Assembly: GCA_013399115.1 (NCBI GenBank)
Contig: VXAA01003837.1
Span: forward strand, 913,173 to 977,172
Length of the DNA stretch: 64,000 nt
DNA from: Anseranas semipalmata
Taxonomy: Eukaryota; Chordata; Aves; Anseriformes; Anseranatidae
Reading direction: 5' to 3'
The notes under the pieces: generated by a model
The model's database searches: none
The model's input: only the letters and a program-made list of their open reading frames with translations
What the model was told of the DNA's origin: nothing
Made by a program: the position numbers and the translations under genes
Shown here: positions 23,553 to 36,235 of the stretch, piece by piece
Layout of the letters: the number at the start of each line of letters is the position of its first letter
Position numbering within the stretch: position 1 is the stretch's first letter

Positions 23553-26489
23553 AAAGCAGGAGAATTCTAAATGGCTTGAAAGAAAGACTGAATAATTTTG
23601 TAGGAGATAACACTTTGTCAAATGTACTCATACAGCACAGTATGGGGGAAAGAACTGTCTGAAACCTCTGGTCTGTGCCATTCAAGGAGGTCAACTGAGT
23701 GATATATTCTCTTTTCTGGACTGAAAGTCTATAAACCAAAACCAAATTCTGAATTCTTATCTATAAATATAATAATGCAGAAATCTAAAGCTCTTCTAAT
23801 CAATGAGCCAAAAAATAAAAATAAAAAAAAAATCACTATGTCATCAGCAGAGTCTAGTCAAAATAACATAGATTACAAATAATTGCTATGAACTGCTCAA
23901 GAAGTTCCTTCTTTCAAAAAAGCATCTACAGCCAATGGTTTGAACAGAAACATAATCTGTGGACAATTTATGAAACAGATAAAGCAGTAAATTTCATTGA
24001 TCAACTTACATACTCTGTATTATCAAAGATTGGCAAGGAACTCCAAAAACAACCACCATCTCTTTCTACAAAGGGCTATGAACAGCAGTCAATATTTTTT
24101 TTAGACCACTGCTGACCAGATCAGGTTAAAAACAACTTTCCAGCTGAGGAAAGCCTGACCTTTACCTCAGAACTGATTGCCCATGGGGGAGCAGGGCTCC
24201 ACTTCCACTTGCCTTATAATGAAGGCCATCAGAAGGCCTTGCATCACGCTCTCCTGGGTGGCATTTAGGTCAGGCCTCGAGCAAGCTGAGGGCAATGGCT
24301 CTGTTCTGGTTGTGTCCTGCCTACAGCCAGCCTGTGCTTGCTGGGAGACTGCAGGTGTGGGTTTGTGTCCCGGTGGGGATATGCTGCTGGACCTTCTCAG
24401 TGAGACAGGAGACCTCCCGGGTCCTTTGGCCCACCTCTCTCCACTTTCTTCCTCTCTTCTATTTAACGAAGCTGTGCAGCGTGATTTTCCCTCAGAGCAC
24501 TTGGTCTTCCGATATATATATATGTAAACCAGTTTGTTTAACATGACAGAGGGGTATTTCATCAGTTCCTCCTGCGTCTGCTCACCCTTCCCCTGAGGAA
24601 GAACATGGGGGAAATACCTGCTGGTTTAAACGAACAGTGTACTGTTCATATGTACGTGTATGATCATGTTCTGCTCATAGCAGAAATAACTGCCATCACA
24701 CACCACCTACCCCAGGACCCCTACTCTGCAACAGCAAGACTGCAATAAGAAAAACAGAAAGAGAATAACTGATTATTAGGCACTGTTCAAAAAGCTCGTG
24801 TACGTGTCTCCTGTCTCCAGCAGCCCAGCACCATGTTCCATGTGGGGGAGGGTTTTTGAGGGGCAACAAGTCAATGACTGGCTTCTGCTTGAGTATGCGT
24901 GCTGAGGATGTTGTATAACACGAGTCTACACGTTGCTCCTCAATTAATTTTCCATTTACATCCTCTTGTACCTGACTCTGTTTGCATTTAGAATTAATAT
25001 TTGCAAGACTAATGGAACCATCTTGGGCATCAAGGAAGAGAAAAAAAGATGAAAAAGAGGGGAGAGAGACCCCCTTGTATTCTGAGTAAAAGCTAGTGTT
25101 GTGTTCAGCAGCCTTTTCAATTAATTTGGCAACGGTGTGTTGGGCTGGTGACTAAACATGGCTTATCTATAGAAGTAGATGGTCCCTTCAGAGTTACTTA
25201 AAAAGAATAAAACACTCAGGCAAATTAAAAAATATATATCATATTTTACTAAAACCCCATTAAACTGTCATGCCCTCTTCTTTCTGCTGTTCCTCTGGCA
25301 CTGTTTTCTTGGCAGAGTATCTGAGCCTAATACCGCAACGAGACATTAGTTTCAGCTGTGGGCCTTGCTTCCCCTGTCTGGGCTATGCTCAGCCATTGCA
25401 CCACTCACACCCAACTGGTACGTACATGGGACTGTGACTTGACACGTATGATAGTAGCGAATTCTGGTCCCTACCATCTGCAACATTTGCCTCAAATTGA
25501 TGTGATTCTGCACAGAAAATTATTTGCTTGGATACTAAGGGCAAGGCATTTTGGTTCTGCCTTGTCAAGTAAATAAAATACACCCAGGAATGATCACCAA
25601 ATCCAGCTGGTGGAGAAAGGCCAGCTTCTATGCTAATAAAAGCATTTAACCTCCAGAAATGTGGGAGCTGCATGCGCACTGCCTACGGGACTTGTCCCTT
25701 GGCCACACTGTGCCCAGGAACCATGCTGGGAGAGAAGGAGATGGAATAGGCCAAACTCATGCCAGAGAGCAGCTGAGCAGTTTACTGTATAAACAGTATT
25801 GTTCCAGTCCTGGGAACACTTCCAGACAGGTTTGAATTTACTAACTCAAATGTAGCCTTGAAGTCCCAGTGTTTGCAATGCCACTCCAACATTTCCCTTG
25901 TAAGCAAAGAGAGAGGTCACATGGGCAAGATCATAACCACATCAATTTAATAAACCAGACAGTAGAAAGCAAGCAATTATAAAAAGGTAAAACTTACTTA
26001 ACAGGATGGGAACTGGAATCCTTTTGTAAAATAGGTTTACATTTTCTGCATAACAATGTAGTTTGCTCTTATTGGAGAGGATTACAGTCTCCCCTAAGTG
26101 GGAATGTTAGCAGAAAGCATGTGTTCATCTCTGAAGTGTTACCTGAAATCACATTGTTACACTCTATTCTAACAAGCAAGCATTCCTAGATGCATGCCAG
26201 GTCATAAAAAAAATATGATTAATACCAGGAAGTAATTCAGAATAAGTCAAGCCCTCTTAACCAATATACATTCCTAGGATTGGGCAAATGTTTAATCAAG
26301 GTGCTAGGAAGTACAGAGGAAGAAGCAAGACAGAAGGGTGAAAAGGAGAAAGAGTCTGAAGGAGAGAGAAAGCAAGCAAGCAAGCCTGTAATTTTACTTA
26401 GGACTGCATTTTCATGATTCCCTCAAGTTCAGCTTCTAATCTGCCAGTTACTTTTCTGAGGCAGCAAATGTTTGCATTTTCTGTTTCAG

Positions 26490-26530
26490 ACTGAAAAATC
26501 CGGATGAAAATGTCAGCATTGGTCATCGTG
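26490..26530 (+). other. candidate 41-nt exon
   Basis: The acceptor TTTGCATTTTCTGTTTCAG is directly followed by 41 bases and the donor CGTG/GTATGT. Only one frame is open; it reads LKNPDENVSIGHR. It begins after one base and leaves one base over, so it would sit between phase-2 and phase-1 junctions. It cannot be joined in frame to the candidates at 35350 or 53294. No known protein was recognised. Confidence 0.18.
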
Positions 26531-27051
26531 GTATGTCTTTTCACATGCATCTTCCATTTTTGCAGACAAGTCTGGATGCAAATATTTGTAGTCTATAGAA
26601 GTAGTTTGGCAACCTAATTTATAAGCATTAATGGATAATTGTTAGCAATTAAATGTTTGATTACCCAACTGGGCCTATGGATCAGGTTGCTAGATTTCCA
26701 TCTGCTAATAGCTGTGTGCACAGGGGATCATGGGACTGTAAATAGGAGTGAAGGCAGGGGTTTAGAGATACAAAACTAACCCAGCAAACAGAAAGCTGAG
26801 TTTATGAGAAAACATGAAACTTCAGCTTTCTACTCTGTTTGTTAGTCTCTGCATTCAAAACCATGGTGAAAATGTCTGCAGACTTAAATAGCATCCTGTA
26901 TAGAGATCGATGGATTAGATCTATGTGTAATTTGAATTCCCCCTCTGCTTTGCAAGGCTGCAGGTAGGCATAGACCACTTCAGTTCTTTAGTCCTATAAA
27001 GCCATCCCACACTTAAATCCTTAAATCTGCAGATCTTGCAAAGGAAAGACC

Positions 27052-27070
27052 TTTTTTTTTTTTTTTTTTT
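27052..27070. repeat. poly(T) run
   Basis: Nineteen consecutive T, followed 30 bases on by an acceptor-like CTCTGTTAG. No donor partner was found. Confidence 0.95.
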
Positions 27071-27889
27071 CCTGGATGTAGCTCTGTTCCTCTGTTAGGT
27101 GAATCTCTGCACCCACGCAGACCAGAGGGGCGAGCTCTGAGAGATCTGAGAGTCAGGGAGGGTGCAGACCCTGCCCAGACGAGCAGCACTGCAGTGAAGG
27201 GCACCGAGTGCCCAGCAGTTTTCTGTGCAATGGCCAAACCTGTAACTCTCCTTATGTGATGAAGGAAGACCATTCCTTTCCTTCACAGAGACTATTAGTA
27301 GTATGATTACAAGTAAGAAGTGCTGGTGGAGCTGGCAGGGATAAACAACTACTTGTCCCTGTTTCTCTGCTGGCTTGCAGCTCATAGGTTGCTTTTGCCC
27401 TTTCTGGGAGACCTGCACTGCAAACAAAAAGCCCAGAATTAAGCCAGTTTTAAATGGATTTAAAGCAGCCTTCTGTCTGTCTACAGACATGGATATTAAG
27501 CTGTGAGTTCCTGGTCTATCACCAAAGATTTGGCCTTTGTCAAGGATTTAAGCAATTGTCCCACACACTTATTGCACAGCAGTGGCTTCACAATAATTTT
27601 GAAAACTTGGCTTGCTTTGTGTTTATTTTCTCCTTTGTCTCAGCTGAGTTGCCCTCAGTGACAGCTGTTTAGGAAACATGCAGAGCAGGAGATGCGAGTT
27701 TCACACTCACTACTGCTGGGCACTGCCTATTAACGTTTGCATTGAAAAGCCCCGGATGCAGTGAGATCCCCTAGGAAACAGATCGCTCCCTCCATGGGCA
27801 GCAGCTCTCAATACCCCTGACCTAAAAGGGCGGGCTCCTTAGATGGTGGGAAGATTCTTGAAGTCTGAAGGAAAGCAAGATTCCCATCC

Positions 27890-28620
27890 TTGGCAGCATG
27901 AGAGCAGCATAACTACTCCACATCAATAAGTAATCTTATCATGAGAAGCAAAGGTTAATGACTAATCTGTTTACCTGAGCTTCATTAATCAAAGATTTAC
28001 TAGAAGTCAGAATCCGATTGCCACTCAGGCACAGACAGCTCCACTTCCAGGTTAAAAAAGACATCTATGCAAACTGCACAAAGCATGTAACTCAATACAG
28101 AGCAATTTTCCCAGTGTGTGGATGACAAAAGGGAGCATCAAAGAGAAAAGGCTCTAATCAGAAGGGATTATATCTGGGCTGCGTGGAGCAGAGGGAAAGC
28201 CTCAATCTCCAGTGATGTGAAGAAGAGTTCGACTATGCCTAGCAGCAATATCATCAACCATCTGAAATGATTATGGGGTATTTTTCTGTCGTGAAATATT
28301 ATCGTGTTCTCCATGACAACTGACACCTCAATAATAGCACCTGTAAAGATTTAAAAGTTGCCAGAGGACTGCCAAAAATGTTAGGCTAAATACCCAGCAC
28401 AGGGATGGGGGAAACACAGTTCAGATTGCAGGCACAGAATGTCTGGGGAATTGCCCTGCTACCCTTGCCTTAGGTACTGGTATGAGGCGTCCTATAAAAT
28501 ACATCTGCTTAATGGGGCTATTTAGATCTTTATGTGTGTTGTGATAATTAATGTCCACATTATGGTTCTAATTATGATCCTGAAGTTAAAGGCACTAAAG
28601 AAAAATGAATACCAGCTTGG
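27890..28620. promoter_or_regulatory. candidate conserved non-coding element cluster
   Basis: This segment has CTTATCA (GATA-type), ATTAATCAAAG (homeodomain plus TCF/LEF-type TCAAAG), AATGATTATGG and GATAATTAATG in sequence with no simple repeats and no sustained frame. The density of such sites is higher than in flanking DNA by eye. This pattern is known from enhancers near developmental regulators; here it is inference only. Confidence 0.22.
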
Positions 28621-28895
28621 GCTCTTGATGTTGACTATTTAACGTGCGACTTTAACCCAACAGTTCACTCTCTCCTGTACTCTGATAACGACAGTCCAGC
28701 TTCCCTAGAGTGAGCACTGGAGTCAGGAAACTTTCTGATGGCCCAGTTCTCCCAGTCAAATTCAACTGCCTTACACGCTGGCTCCAGGGACTGATAATGT
28801 GGACCTGAATAGAGCAAACCAGATCAGAACAAGTTTTCTTTCCTATGCAAGGCTGATTCATTGAATCCAAGGGACAGTAATGCCTCTGTATTTGG

Positions 28896-28932
28896 GATTG
28901 TCACATGATTGTCATATGATGTTACATCATAT
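28896..28932. repeat. 11-bp tandem repeat joined to inverted repeat
   Basis: GATTGTCACAT is followed directly by GATTGTCATAT (10 of 11 identical). The second copy runs into an inverted repeat with arms ATATGATG and CATCATAT around TTA. The arrangement is a small rearrangement or a site of dimeric binding. Confidence 0.85.
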
Positions 28933-30492
28933 ATGTGTAAACCTAGACACAGGTTAAAAAAATAATGGAAAGTGCTCTCCTAAATTAGAGAGTCCGAGAC
29001 ATTTTAGTCTATGGTGGCCTAGGGTCCCTTATGTAGGTCTTTTGTCACATCTCATGATTCCAGTGATGTTTGCAACAAGGAAAGAGACCTGTGCTAAGCA
29101 GTAAGAGAGTTAGTTCACTGACTGCTGAGCTCAGGCTTTGTAGTTACTGTTCCAGGCACGACACACAGGTATTTTCCCTACCTTGGCAGAGAGGAGTTGC
29201 TGCCATTGCTGCGTGGGGACCTGTGGGCACTGCAGTCAGTTTGTATCACTGGTTACAAAGTGCTGTGGCCGTGCAAAGCTACAAAGGGGCTCTGGGGTAT
29301 GAAAATAGGCGTCAGGAGAATCAGAGACCTGATCTACTCCAGGATAGAGTTGCAAACCCATCTACTTACTGGAATACATTGTTGCTGTTTTTTTAATGTC
29401 ATATGTTCTGAAGTAATTAATTCAGGGACAGATTACAATTTCTTTTTCAGAACTGTACTTCGGCTATTAAAATATGAGGCTCAGAAACGTTTTTGTTTGT
29501 CTCTGCCATTTGTCTGCCTTACCTGTGTGTCTGGAGGCTCAGGAGAAGGGTGTGCTGGGAGATGTCCCAGCTAACGGAGTTCCAGTCTCAGATGGAACCT
29601 GTGCTAGTGGTCAATTGGTATGGAAAGAGGAAGAGCGTGTAAGCTACACCTAAGATTTTAAAAGCATCTAAACTATTTCTTAAGGTTCTGAACTTCCTTT
29701 TCCTCTCCACCACACACCAGCCCAAAAACCTGTGAAGGGCTGTTGTTATCAAGTGCAGCACCTCATTTTCTTTAGCACTTTTCAACCACCAAAACTGATG
29801 TCTCCTTATCACACAAAGCAGAGTGAAAATGTTGGTTTGCAGAGGAAGACATCGGCCAGGTGCTCTTACTGCTTTATCTGTGCACCAGGCATGGATGTCA
29901 TTATCAGCATGTGGCAAACCTGACATCATTGTTTGGCATCCCTCAAGTTCAGCAGGAGCGATGTGGCCTGACAAGGAAGATTCTGTTTTTAATAAAACAT
30001 ATTTTAGCTAAAGGCAATGCTTCTCTTTCCCTGGAGAGAATTATCAGTTTCATGTGAAGCTGCTTTTCACATGCACGGAAGAGGAGCTACAGAACTGCAT
30101 ACACTGGGAACTCCCTGTAAAGTGGGAAAAGATGTATGTACAACCACAGATACACCTTTGCACCAGGAATGATTTTTAAAGATGTAACTTTCCATTTTAA
30201 CATTGGAATATTATGCATAAATTTAATGCTCTTTCTTTCTTTCCATATACATTTAATTTACAGCTCAAAGAAAGCCTGCAACTACTCTTGTCATGAACAG
30301 AACAACAAAAGTAGGGAAATACAATTGGATGACCATTTGGAATTTATTTTGGAGTGATTGAATCTGAATGAGTAGGACAGTCAGTTGGGATGTTTTACCT
30401 GGGAATTTGTCCTTTATGTTGGTAATGAAGTACATCCAAATAAGGAAAACACATTTTTCCTAGTTAAAAAAAAATAAAAAAGATGGTTGGGT

Positions 30493-30533
30493 CTCCTGTG
30501 CAAGAGTCAGGGGCCTCCTGTGCAAGAGTCAGG
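30493..30533. repeat. 22-bp tandem duplication
   Basis: CTCCTGTGCAAGAGTCAGG occurs twice with an offset of 22 bases and no mismatch in the 19-base core. It is a recent local duplication. Confidence 0.95.
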
Positions 30534-30799
30534 TCTCTCCTTTATGAAGACAGAGTGGGAGCTGCATAGGGGAAGGACTTAAAGTAATCTTTGGAAATGT
30601 CTGGCTGAGATTCTGTTGTATCGATCATTTAACACCGCTAGAACTTAATTGCATGGTTAATGGCATGCTACAGAATTAAATTATTCATAGTTTTCTTTTC
30701 TTTATTATTTAAATAAAAATGTATAAATATATATCTATATTCTTCCTCAAGACTACGGTATCCCTGGCAATAAGAATTAATGAAAGATGCTGCAATCCT

Positions 30800-30846
30800 T
30801 GAAATCAATGTAGTTACATTGATTTATACTGGTGTAGAAACTGACC
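30800..30846. repeat. copy of an old dispersed motif
   Basis: This segment has the pattern GAAATCAATGTAGTTACA followed by GATTTATACTGGTGTAG. The same parts, in whole or in part, recur at 22074-22101, 37033-37064, 56214-56260 and 61767-61790. I recall phrases of this kind (a TTGACTTCAA-type core beside GTTACACC and GTGTAA) as common in bird and turtle genomes, but I cannot name the family. Confidence 0.4.
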
Positions 30847-31530
30847 TTTGAATTCAAAACAAATCCAATGATGTTAGAAGAAAAAAAAAAACAACTAATA
30901 AATATATATAAGACAAAATTATCAGAAGTGTCTATGTGAATTAGCATAAAATCAGACTCAAGCTTATTTTCCTGTGCTACAAAAGTAGCTGAAATTTTAA
31001 AAAGAAGCATCTATTCTTCATCAGGTGAGAGAAACCTGAGAGGAGGACTAGCATAGATAGCTAAAAACCTAGCAGCTGGGGCAACTATGTAAGAAGGAAA
31101 TGAGAAAATACCCAAGCCCAGTCCAGTGTGGAACCAGCCTCTCTGCATTCCTTTGTAATTCAGAATAAGTATTTGTACCAAACGAAGCCTCTCCAAAGGG
31201 AAGAGCTGCACCCAGCCATCCTCTGGCACAGCAGGAACCCAGTGGGGAAGGTGCTCAGGTTGAGTATTCAGGGGCAGCAGGGTCCCAGGAGCTGATTGTC
31301 TTCTTCATTCAGAGTATTTCTTACATGGAGTCTGACAGCTCTCAAAGACTTGGAGAGAATTCAGAGAAGGAGAACAACATCTCCTTCCATGTTGTTCATT
31401 GCATGGATGCAATCAGCAGTATTATATGTGAAAGTGGCTGGTGAGCATCTGTTAAAGAAACGGTGAAATGATACTCAATGATGTTTCCTTAAAGGCTCTG
31501 CTGAATTTTTTTTTTTTAAGTGCTCTTTTT

Positions 31531-31548
31531 CATTGTCAGCTGACAATG
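31531..31548. repeat. perfect 18-bp palindrome
   Basis: CATTGTCAGCTGACAATG equals its own reverse complement. The centre CAGCTG is an E-box. It follows a T-rich run and lies in otherwise unstructured DNA. Confidence 0.95.
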
Positions 31549-34379
31549 TACTTTCTGTAAAAGTGCTGAGGAATAAGACTAGGTACCAGTTTTTGTAGCT
31601 GTTGAAGGCCTGGCTGTGGGTGTTCAGTACCCTATCATTACCCATGTATTCACTTCTTTCCAGTCCCAGACACGGGAATTGTATACAGTCAAATCAACTT
31701 GATCCTGTTACAAGGCTATCACTTTTTATATATATTAAAAAGACTTCCCATAGCTACTTTTCCATTCCATGATATTAAGAGAATGAGCCAAAGAATCAGC
31801 CGAGAATGCACAGATAATGCAATTACTACTAGATTGATGTTTTTTAAATGTACTGTTGTTGACAAAAAGCCCTCAGAAACCTGAAATGTTAATCTGTTTT
31901 TCTTTTGCAAATTGAGTACTGCCTGCTGTGTACATCCTTTTATTACTGTAGGGCTGCTCAGAAGCTCCAGGCTGCTGGCATTTATTTATTAAAAAAGAAA
32001 AAGTATTAAGAAACAGCACTGAAACATTTTTCAGTTGGATTCCAAAACAAGAATAATTGGCAGATACAGGGGGAAAAAAAAAAGAAAAAAGAGATCCAAA
32101 ATTCTGGCCCAAGAGTATTGACAGACGAGAACAGAAGGAGCAGTGTCCGTATCCCCAGGGACTCAGAGTCAACGAAACAAAGCTGACTTTCACAACTACT
32201 TGTCTAGAAAATCAAGAGGCTTTTTTACAGATTGATGCTTATGTTTAATAAAGAGGCCAAACTGCTTGAGTCTGCATGAAGCTGTAGGAAATAAAAAGCA
32301 AAATTCCACAGAGTGGTGCAAGAGCAGTATAATATAATTGCAGGGGTTTCAGAACATAATCTTTATGAAAATGGGCAGCTTTCCTAGCCAAAAGACACCT
32401 TCTGGTGTCATTTATCAACAGCTGCTTTAGAAACCTGAGGCATGCTACAGTGATCATTCATAGGAAGCTTTGCTGTCATTAATGACCAGATTTTTTTCCA
32501 CTTGTTCATTTTGCTCCTTTGAAAACAAGGAGCTGCACTATTATTCTTTTTCTAATTCTGAAGCTGGAGAATCTACATAGCTGTTTTAACATGAATATGC
32601 GTTACTTTTATTTATTTTGTAAATATATCTCAGTAATGCCTATAATGGAAAATTTCCCCCGATAGCTTCACCCCTGACTTGGAGTGAGGAACCATCTCTA
32701 AGGGAAAAACTAATTGAAATTAGGATTACAATCACCATTACACCATTACATATAAAGAACTTCAACTCTTATGAATAAATAAATAAAAACTAGCAACAGA
32801 TAGTTACTCACCCTGAGATTTGTGAGTGTTTATTACACTGCTGAATCTTGCCTCTTTTCCTCTTGGGATGGGAAAGCAGTTATTTTCTTAAAGGACAATG
32901 TTCACAAGTGTGCCTCAACTTTCTTTTATTATAGCATTCTCTTTTATAGAAAAACCTTTTATTTATTTCCAAAAAAAGAGCAGAAACTATTGTTTTCATC
33001 ATCTGGTTACCTGACCTCCAGTTTTCCAGTTCCACCTGCCTTTCACAAAAAGAAATTGTCCAAATAAGACACAGGACCTGCATCATGTCTAATGGAGTAT
33101 GCGGCATATGATGAGAGAAAATGCTGGACTGCACTTGGTTAGTATTTATATGGGTTTTAGTGTTCTTGGAAAGGGTGTGCAATTACTGCACTCTCTCTTA
33201 GAGTCCACAGACCAAGGTTTGAAGTAATACAATCTATGCAGGAGTTGTAGTGTAGCTAGAATGAAATAGGCTGTTATTACAACTTACAAGAAATGCCCTG
33301 GGAGATCTGTATTTTCACAATTCCTTCAAATAAATCATGGACAAGAGAAATATGAAGAAGAGTTCAAAAGCATATCTCCATACCCATAAACCTGTATTTG
33401 GGCAGGAATAAATATATGCATGGTTTCAAGAGAGTATACGTCCTGCCTTCTGCAGTTGAGAGGCGTGTTTTTCTTTTGTTTTATTTTATTTATTTACTTC
33501 AGAAATTCCTCTGGGACACTAAGATTTTGAAATCTAAGGTTGAGGTCAGTGGCTACGACAGGAGCTGCTGGGATCTTTGTAGGCAGAAGGTGGGAGGAAT
33601 GAATTTCCTTCCTCGCCAACACCAGCAGGATTTGGGAAGTGCCAAGCCAACCAGGCCACCAACCTCCTGAAGCAGATTGGGAACCGACCAGGACTCCCCC
33701 TAGAAATGGAAGTCCTGTTCCTTAAACCAGATGAATTTACTTTTCTTTATCGCACTGTAAACATCAGATGCAAATTTTGCTGCCAGCCTGCATACAAACC
33801 TTCCCATGTCTGCTGGACTGACAGCTTTCTTATGAAGACTCAGGGCTTATGATTTTTCTGTTGTAAAGAGAATAGCATTGAAATGGAGCACAGAGTATGT
33901 TAAAGGTAGCTCTGAAGTGCCAGTGAAACTGTGATTTCTGGCTTGAATAAATCTTCCACTAATTTGAATATTTGTTCTACTCTGACTTTTGCTGTTCCAC
34001 TTTATTCTTTTCCCTTACTCTTCCCAAGGTTTCATAACTTGGCAAGTCCTATTAACTGTTTTTTTTTTTTTAATTTTATTGTTGTTGTTTCTTTCTGAAA
34101 AGGAAGCCTAGGGACTTTCTGTTGCCTTTTAGGGCAGCTGGCTCGCTCACTATAACCATAGCCTGAAAGAATGGGATGAGATCTGCATTCCCAGCCCCCT
34201 GAGTGCACTTCTGTGAAGCTGGCTGTCTTCAGGAACAAAGATAGAACCTATGTCCAGCTGCATGCAGAATCCGGACTCTGGTTTCCAAATGTTACTCAGT
34301 AGCTGACAATCTTTGGCAAGCAAAAGAGACCCTTTTTACATGATCTTGAACATTTAAAAAGCAGTAATAAATAGATGAT

Positions 34380-34570
34380 AGCCTTAGAGGTGTGATTTAT
34401 TTGTTTTATGAATCACAGAAGAGTCCATAATTCATAAAAGATTAAGGCTGAAGCAAGTAGTATGGCTCATGCATTACAAGTGGAGATTAATGTCTTATTT
34501 CATGAAGCACCGTCATTAACCAGTCTACATTACAGTAGTTTAATGTTAGTGACAGAAAGAATTGACTTTT
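34380..34570. promoter_or_regulatory. candidate conserved non-coding element
   Basis: Repeat-free AT-rich DNA with TAATTCAT, GATTAATG, TCATTAAC and TTTAATG in under 200 bases. It has homeodomain-type cores and no open frame. The call rests on texture only. Confidence 0.18.
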
Positions 34571-35009
34571 AACATTTTAAAAATATTCTCCATTTTGGTT
34601 TGTCTTTGCCAGGGGGATCTCTTGCAGAACTGAGAGATTTTACAGGGAAGAAATCCTATCTCAGTGCCGGTTTAAAATGCTGTCTTACTCATACACCTGC
34701 ACCCCGCATTGCTGTTGTGGAGATCCACGAGATCAGCAAGACAGTGGCAGCTTTCTCCCCACATGTAGAATGCTTCAAGGCTTTTGGGACCTTTAGTCAT
34801 GCTGAGTCACCCCAACACGACTTTCCTTCATTAGGGTATCTCATATTAGTATCTCTTCCACCGTGACAAGAGCAGCTTTTGCTACAAGTGCACTGCAAAA
34901 CAGCTGAAACAGCTCTCCCCATCCACTGTACCACTGCGGCTGCTACGATTTCTATCAGACAGGAATAGCTTTGTTTTACCATTTTCAGGGCTTCTTCCGT
35001 CCCAGGGCC

Positions 35010-35330
35010 ATAATTAGTTGCATCTCATCATTCATGGGTATCATCATATTTATTCTTGAACCACAGATTATGTCCACAAGTGACTTTATCTTTCATTGTG
35101 GTGCGTTGTGTCACAACACTGCAATATTGAATACAATGTAATTTACTAAAATCTATTAAAACACTCCCATTTTAGAAATCCATTACAAGCTTCCTTGTTG
35201 TTATTACCATATACAAGAATGCCAATGCAACAGGAGAATTAACTTGATGAACAGTCCTGCAAAATGTGCCGTTACAAGCTGTTTCTAAAACATCTTTCAA
35301 GGCATCTCTGTCAGCTCATGGATTCTCTTT
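35010..35330. promoter_or_regulatory. candidate conserved non-coding element
   Basis: The block has ATAATTAG, TCATTGTGG (Sox-like), the odd palindrome GTTGTGTCACAAC at 35105-35117 and GAATTAAC, with no simple repeats. It ends shortly before a micro-exon candidate at 35350. Conservation is guessed from composition, not observed. Confidence 0.2.
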
Positions 35331-35349
35331 GGTTTTCTTTCTTTTCTAG

Positions 35350-35374
35350 GACTATTTGCTAGCCCTTAGTTGTG
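35350..35374 (+). other. candidate 25-nt micro-exon
   Basis: A strong acceptor (TTTTCTTTCTTTTCTAG) is followed by 25 bases and the donor TGTG/GTAAGC. Only one frame is open, reading DYLLALSC with one base left over. Vertebrate neuronal genes do carry micro-exons of this size, but isolated acceptor-donor pairs at this distance also arise by chance. Confidence 0.15.
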
Positions 35375-36235
35375 GTAAGCGATTATTTGTGCTTTCAAAC
35401 AAACTCTATGAAAAACGTTTTTCAAGTGGAGATCAAAGAGCAAAGGCAAACATAAAAGCAGTCTTATAAAAACTGTGTATTAAAAAACCTAAGCTCCATC
35501 CATATGCCAATTACATCCAAACCTCATGGCCCCATCTCTATGAGGCTTCTTAAAGGTGATGGAAATGTCAGATGAAACAAAAAAGGGACGCATTATAGAG
35601 AGGGAAATTATCATGGAGGTGGAAGGTGGCTCTCAGTAACCTTTGACTGAAGAGTTCTGGTTGGAAAGTGCAGCTCCATAGAGCAACGCTTGCAGCGCAA
35701 ACTGTGGTCCCCAATTACAACAGTCTGAGGGCTGTAATCATTTCTAATGGTTGCAGGTGCCATTAAGCAGAGTTTCCACAAGCTGGGGGGTAAAATGGTG
35801 CCCCAAACCTACAAAAGCATACAAACTCTTCAGTACCTAGGAGGGATTTGTTCTGAAGAGCTAAGGGCTAGTTTGAGTCTCTGTGATCACATACTTCAAA
35901 AATTCAGACATACAATGAACTCTGTGCTTTCCCTTAACAGTTCTGTAACCAAGCTGTTCGTTTCATCAGCTTCTGCCTGTTGGCTGATGATGGGATGATA
36001 CAGCAAGCCACAAAGACTTTCTCATGGGACAAAAGGTCCGTGACCACTAAAGATCCCAGATACTCAGGTATCTGGACAGATTATGTGGTATCAACGCTTG
36101 GTGGATTTAAGCAAACAGTAAAAATAGGCTTCAAGAAGTGCAATTATTTTAGATAATTAAACTCCTTGTGCTTGCTGACTGCAGTCGGTCCAGATTGTGC
36201 TGCCATCCATGCAACCATAGCAACTTCTTCCTTCT

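Larger units (their letters stand above)
20883..26489. other. AT-rich non-coding stretch
   Basis: No gene is recognised. The stretch holds a TTTG repeat at 21363-21387, two T-rich tracts, a perfect hairpin, a 190-codon minus-strand frame, and an (AAGC)4 repeat at 26370-26385. A spaced palindrome with 7-bp arms (GAACAGT/ACTGTTC) lies at 24629-24644. The frames at 24167-24562 are short and unremarkable. Confidence 0.45.
26531..36235. other. long non-coding stretch with enhancer-like pieces
   Basis: No gene is recognised across nearly 10 kb. The stretch has a poly(T) tract, T runs at 31506-31517 and 34059-34071, a perfect palindrome and small local duplications. It also holds three stretches that resemble conserved non-coding elements. 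An open frame at 34600-34866 follows an acceptor-like TTTGCCAG but has no usable donor. AT content is high from 30100 to 33000. Confidence 0.45.

Noticed and set aside
24629..24644. GAACAGT..ACTGTTC as a steroid receptor element
   Set aside because: The half-sites are separated by six bases instead of three; kept only as a spaced palindrome.
33756..33765. TGTAAACATC, identical to the start of miR-30
   Set aside because: The following bases do not match any miR-30 member I know and no hairpin arm is visible.
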